Below are positions 30,903 to 33,724 of a stretch of DNA of 33,724 bases, in pieces. Position 1 is the first letter of the stretch. Each line of letters begins with the position of its first letter. Source of the stretch: DASPFV01 sp035620975. GTDB taxonomy: Bacteria > Acidobacteriota > Vicinamibacteria > Vicinamibacterales > 2-12-FULL-66-21. The stretch lies in assembly GCA_035620975.1 (NCBI GenBank), contig DASPFV010000323.1:1-33724 (forward strand), read 5' to 3'. The notes under the pieces were generated by a model. That model was not told the DNA's origin, made no database searches, and saw only the letters and a program-made list of their open reading frames with translations. The position numbers and the translations under genes were made by a program.

Positions 30903-33377
30903 TCAGTCGACGCGGAGCCCGCCAGCCGGATCGACGCGCATGGCGCGAATGACGGGCGGAAGGCATGCCGCGGCGGCCGTGCCCAGCAGCATTATCCCGG
31001 CGGTCACCGTGGAGGCCGGGTCGGTTGGCGACACGTCGTAAAGCACTGCCGCGAGAGCCCGCTCGGCGACCCGCACCAGCAGCATCCCTCCGATCAGTCC
31101 GCCCAGGATCAGCACGGCGCTCTGTCGCAGGATGAGCCCCCCGATGCTGACCGGCGGTGCACCGAGGGTGAGCCGGATTGCCAGCTCCCGCGTGCGGATG
31201 GCGACTGACCACGAGAAGAGCCCGTACACGCCGAGGGACGCGAGCATCGCTGCGAGCGCGCCGAACACCAGCAGGATCGTCATGAGCAGCCGCGGCTCGG
31301 CGGTCCTCTTTGCGAAACGCTCGCCCCAGGTCTCGACCGTGCCGAGCGGAACGCCGGGGGCCGCCGCTCGCAGGGCCGTTCGCACGGCCGCGAGCGCCAT
31401 GGCGCGATCGGCCGCGCGGACCGTCAGGAACAGCTCGCGAAACGGAAACTGTCGCGTGGTGAAGTACACGGCCGGCTCGATATCCTGCCCTATTGGCGCG
31501 TTTCGCACGTCACGAACTATCCCCACGATCTCGAACCGCGTAGGTGGCTGCGGCGGGCTTCCGGCGGCCACCGGCACGGGCCCGCGCTCGCGCCGGCGTG
31601 ACAGGTTCGCTCCCAGCGGCCCGATACCGCTGGCACGGATGAGCAGGACGCGTCCGACGACGGGTGCGCCGCCGCCATGCCGCCTGACGAACTGTTCGTT
31701 CACCAGCACGACCGGCAGTGCGTCGACCGTGTCCGTCGCGGCCAGTCCCCGGCCCTCCAGAATCGGCGCGCCGAGCGCCTCGAAGTAGCCTTCGCTGACG
31801 CTGTGGAACTGAGCCATCGGCGCATCTTCCGGCCGGGCCGGAGCTGGAACGCCCAGAATCGCGAACGGCGATCGCCAGCCGACCTCGAGAGGGAGAAAGT
31901 TGCCGCCGCCGGCCTGCTCGACGCCCGGCTGCAGGCGGATCTGCTCGAGGATCGCGCTGTGCGTCTCTCCGACCGACTCCCAGGTCGGGTAGGTCCCTGC
32001 CGGGAGCTGAACGGTCGCCGTCAACACGCCGTCAGCTTTCACGCCCGTCGGAGTGTTCATCATGCCGTCGACCGTCCGCACCAGGAGCGCGGAGCAGACG
32101 AGCAGGGCGCAAGCCAGCGCCACCTCGCTGGCCACCAGCACGGAGTAGATGCGGCGCGCGCCCCGCGAGCTGCCGCGCTCGCCCGACCTCAAGCCGTCGG
32201 AGACATGACGCTTCAACAGGAGCAGGGATGGCACGAGCCCGAAAAACAGCGTCGTCGCGCAGAGAATGAGCAGGCCGAGCCCGAGCGCCCTCGGGTCCAC
32301 GCGGGCTTCCTCGAGCCTGGGGATCGCCACCGGGGTGAGGTTCACGAGCAGTGGGAGAAGCGCGGCCGAGACGAGAATCCCGACCGCGGCACCCGCACCC
32401 GAGAGCACCAGGCTCTCGGCCAGGAGCTGCGTCACGACCTGGCGTGGCGAAGCGCCCATCGCCACGCGGATGGCGATCTCACGCTCGCGCGAGAGCGCAC
32501 GGGTCAGCAGCAGCGACGCCACATTGAGGCACCCGATGACGAGCAGCAGACCGACCGCGCCGAACAGGACCAGCAGGGCCGGGCGGTAGTAGCCGAGCTG
32601 CTCGTCCAGCAGCGGGATGAGGCGGGTGGCCCAGCCGCGGTTGGAAGCGGGGAACTCGGTCTGCAGCCGCAGTGCGAGCGCGTCCACCGCGCCCCGCGCC
32701 TGCTGGAGCGTGGCGTCGGGTCCGAGCCGGGCTACGGCCTCCATGAAGTGGGCCGATCGGCTGTGCTGACGCAGGTCCCACTGCAGCAGTTGCCAGATGT
32801 CGACGTCGTCCGGGAAGCGGAACCGCGGCGGCATGACCCCGAGCACCGTATGCGCCGTGCCGTTCAGGTTCAACTGGCGGCCGACTAGACCCGGGTCTGC
32901 GTTGTAGCGCGAGCGCCAGAGTCGATCGCTGATCACGATCGACGGCTGGTTCGGCAGATAGAACGGTCCCCCCGGCGGGAAGCCGGCGCCGAGCTGGGGG
33001 TGAACGCCGAGCACGTCGAAGAGGTTTCCGCTCACTTCGATGGCGTTCACGCGAACCGGATCCAGCCCCGGATCGATGAGGTTGATGCTGGGCCGCCACC
33101 ACGCCGCGGCGCTCTCGAACACCGGGAGGGCGCGGTAGTCCATGAAGTTGACGGGCGAGATCGGGTCGTGCGCCAGGCCCTGCTCGAGGTTCGTGTCGCG
33201 GAGGACGACGAGCCGATCGGGCTGGCGATAGGGGAGCGGGCGCAAGACGACGGAGTCGACGACCGTGAAGACCGTCGTGGCGGCCGCCGTGCCGATCCCG
33301 AGGACGACGACGGTCAGCGCGGCGAATCCCGGATGGTGGCGGAACTGCCGGATGGCGGTGCGAATCGGGCTGAACAG
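30903..33377 (-). CDS. MacB/FtsX-like permease (ADOP type), probable CTG start
   Basis: An 824-residue inner-membrane protein with two MacB-periplasmic/FtsX units. The N-terminus IRTAIRQFRHHPGFAALT plus helix GIGTAAATTVFTVVD matches the canonical start of duplicated permeases. Module ends show the typical LSREREIAIRVAMGASPRQV and IRTRELAIRLTLGAPP patterns. There is no linked ATPase or adaptor, so it is a true orphan; substrate unknown. In the frame that encodes the complete family N-terminus, no ATG, GTG or TTG follows the upstream stop; the first is a TTG at residue 45, inside the conserved region. CTG at 33377 has GGGAG 7 bases upstream and restores the full N-terminus. An ATG slightly upstream is out of frame, so a frameshift is the other explanation. 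Confidence 0.88.
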   Translation of the reverse strand: MFSPIRTAIRQFRHHPGFAALTVVVLGIGTAAATTVFTVVDSVVLRPLPYRQPDRLVVLRDTNLEQGLAHDPISPVNFMDYRALPVFESAAAWWRPSINLIDPGLDPVRVNAIEVSGNLFDVLGVHPQLGAGFPPGGPFYLPNQPSIVISDRLWRSRYNADPGLVGRQLNLNGTAHTVLGVMPPRFRFPDDVDIWQLLQWDLRQHSRSAHFMEAVARLGPDATLQQARGAVDALALRLQTEFPASNRGWATRLIPLLDEQLGYYRPALLVLFGAVGLLLVIGCLNVASLLLTRALSREREIAIRVAMGASPRQVVTQLLAESLVLSGAGAAVGILVSAALLPLLVNLTPVAIPRLEEARVDPRALGLGLLILCATTLFFGLVPSLLLLKRHVSDGLRSGERGSSRGARRIYSVLVASEVALACALLVCSALLVRTVDGMMNTPTGVKADGVLTATVQLPAGTYPTWESVGETHSAILEQIRLQPGVEQAGGGNFLPLEVGWRSPFAILGVPAPARPEDAPMAQFHSVSEGYFEALGAPILEGRGLAATDTVDALPVVLVNEQFVRRHGGGAPVVGRVLLIRASGIGPLGANLSRRRERGPVPVAAGSPPQPPTRFEIVGIVRDVRNAPIGQDIEPAVYFTTRQFPFRELFLTVRAADRAMALAAVRTALRAAAPGVPLGTVETWGERFAKRTAEPRLLMTILLVFGALAAMLASLGVYGLFSWSVAIRTRELAIRLTLGAPPVSIGGLILRQSAVLILGGLIGGMLLVRVAERALAAVLYDVSPTDPASTVTAGIMLLGTAAAACLPPVIRAMRVDPAGGLRVD

Positions 33378-33480
33378 GTGGGCTCTCCCTGCGGCATCGT
33401 ATCAGCAACGCCGCGTGCTCGAACCGCTGAGTGACGGATCGCCCGTGAGCGAGGTCCGGCGACCGGGAACCAGACGCTGG

Positions 33481-33594
33481 ATGGAGTACAGGGACATTTA
33501 CCGTGAGGGGTTCCGGGCTGGTTATGACGATGGCTACCGCGAGAGGGGTGGGTATGGCCTCGACCCGCAGCAGCCGCTTCCCGGGCCATTCTGA
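33481..33594 (+). CDS. Possible small Gly/Tyr-rich protein
   Basis: A 37-codon frame whose first part reads YREGFRAGYDDGYRERGG, a YxxGFxxGYxxGY pattern that recurs in proteins of unknown function. It lies downstream of a divergent permease and upstream of tRNA-Phe. No good ribosome-binding site precedes the ATG; a GTG at 33445 would give 49 residues. It could be the preserved tail of a decayed longer gene. The remaining bases between it and the tRNA show nothing. Confidence 0.4.
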   Translation: MEYRDIYREGFRAGYDDGYRERGGYGLDPQQPLPGPF

Positions 33595-33653
33595 TTCCCG
33601 CAGCCGCTCGCGTTCCTCAGCGTGGCGATACGTTCGTGGTTACTGAGTGAGGT

Positions 33654-33724
<71 letters not shown>

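Overview
The window is GC-rich bacterial chromosomal DNA, densely packed on both strands and bounded by two tRNA genes read on the minus strand: tRNA-Val(CAC) at the left edge and tRNA-Phe(GAA) cut by the right edge. Two large FtsX/MacB-type permeases of the kind expanded in Acidobacteriota, the high GC and the overall gene content suggest an acidobacterium, perhaps the GC-rich Vicinamibacteria. That assignment is inference. I see no transposase, integrase, CRISPR array or rRNA.

Left part (1-5.4 kb), salvage of nucleobases and sugar phosphates. A citrate synthase-like citryl-CoA lyase homologue and uracil phosphoribosyltransferase (upp) lie on the minus strand. A block of degenerate 7-bp tandem repeats separates them from a plus-strand run: an exported-looking TRZ/ATZ amidohydrolase, hpt, an RpiB-family isomerase and deoC. 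The last two carry N-terminal extensions resembling modules of bacterial microcompartment (BMC) enzymes, but no shell gene is present.

Middle-left (5.4-14.5 kb, minus strand), a regulated export operon. In transcription order it reads HlyD-type adaptor, ABC ATPase, MacB/FtsX-like permease, NtrC-family response regulator and PAS histidine kinase, followed by an MscS-type channel. A near-consensus sigma-54 (-24/-12) element lies just upstream of the adaptor gene, so the NtrC-like regulator may drive its own operon.

Middle (14.5-21.3 kb, plus strand). A DUF3052-like protein precedes a tight run of a ClpP-family protease, TreZ (trehalose release), a glycogen-debranching enzyme and RsgA (ribosome-assembly GTPase).

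Right-middle (21.5-30.8 kb, plus strand), the most interesting part. This is a translationally coupled cassette of FHA protein, 31-residue membrane peptide, PP2C phosphatase fused to an exported beta-helix-like domain, Ser/Thr kinase with an exported TPR-like domain, a single-chain SEDS glycosyltransferase/class B penicillin-binding protein fusion, a second FHA protein, and a lipoprotein apparently starting at CTG. It parallels the actinobacterial fhaA-fhaB-pstP-rodA-pbpA-pknA-pknB locus but with fused enzymes and different sensor domains. The expected function is phosphorylation-controlled peptidoglycan synthesis.

Right end. A convergent orphan MacB/FtsX-like permease, which also seems to use a CTG start, is followed by a possible small Gly/Tyr-rich protein and tRNA-Phe.
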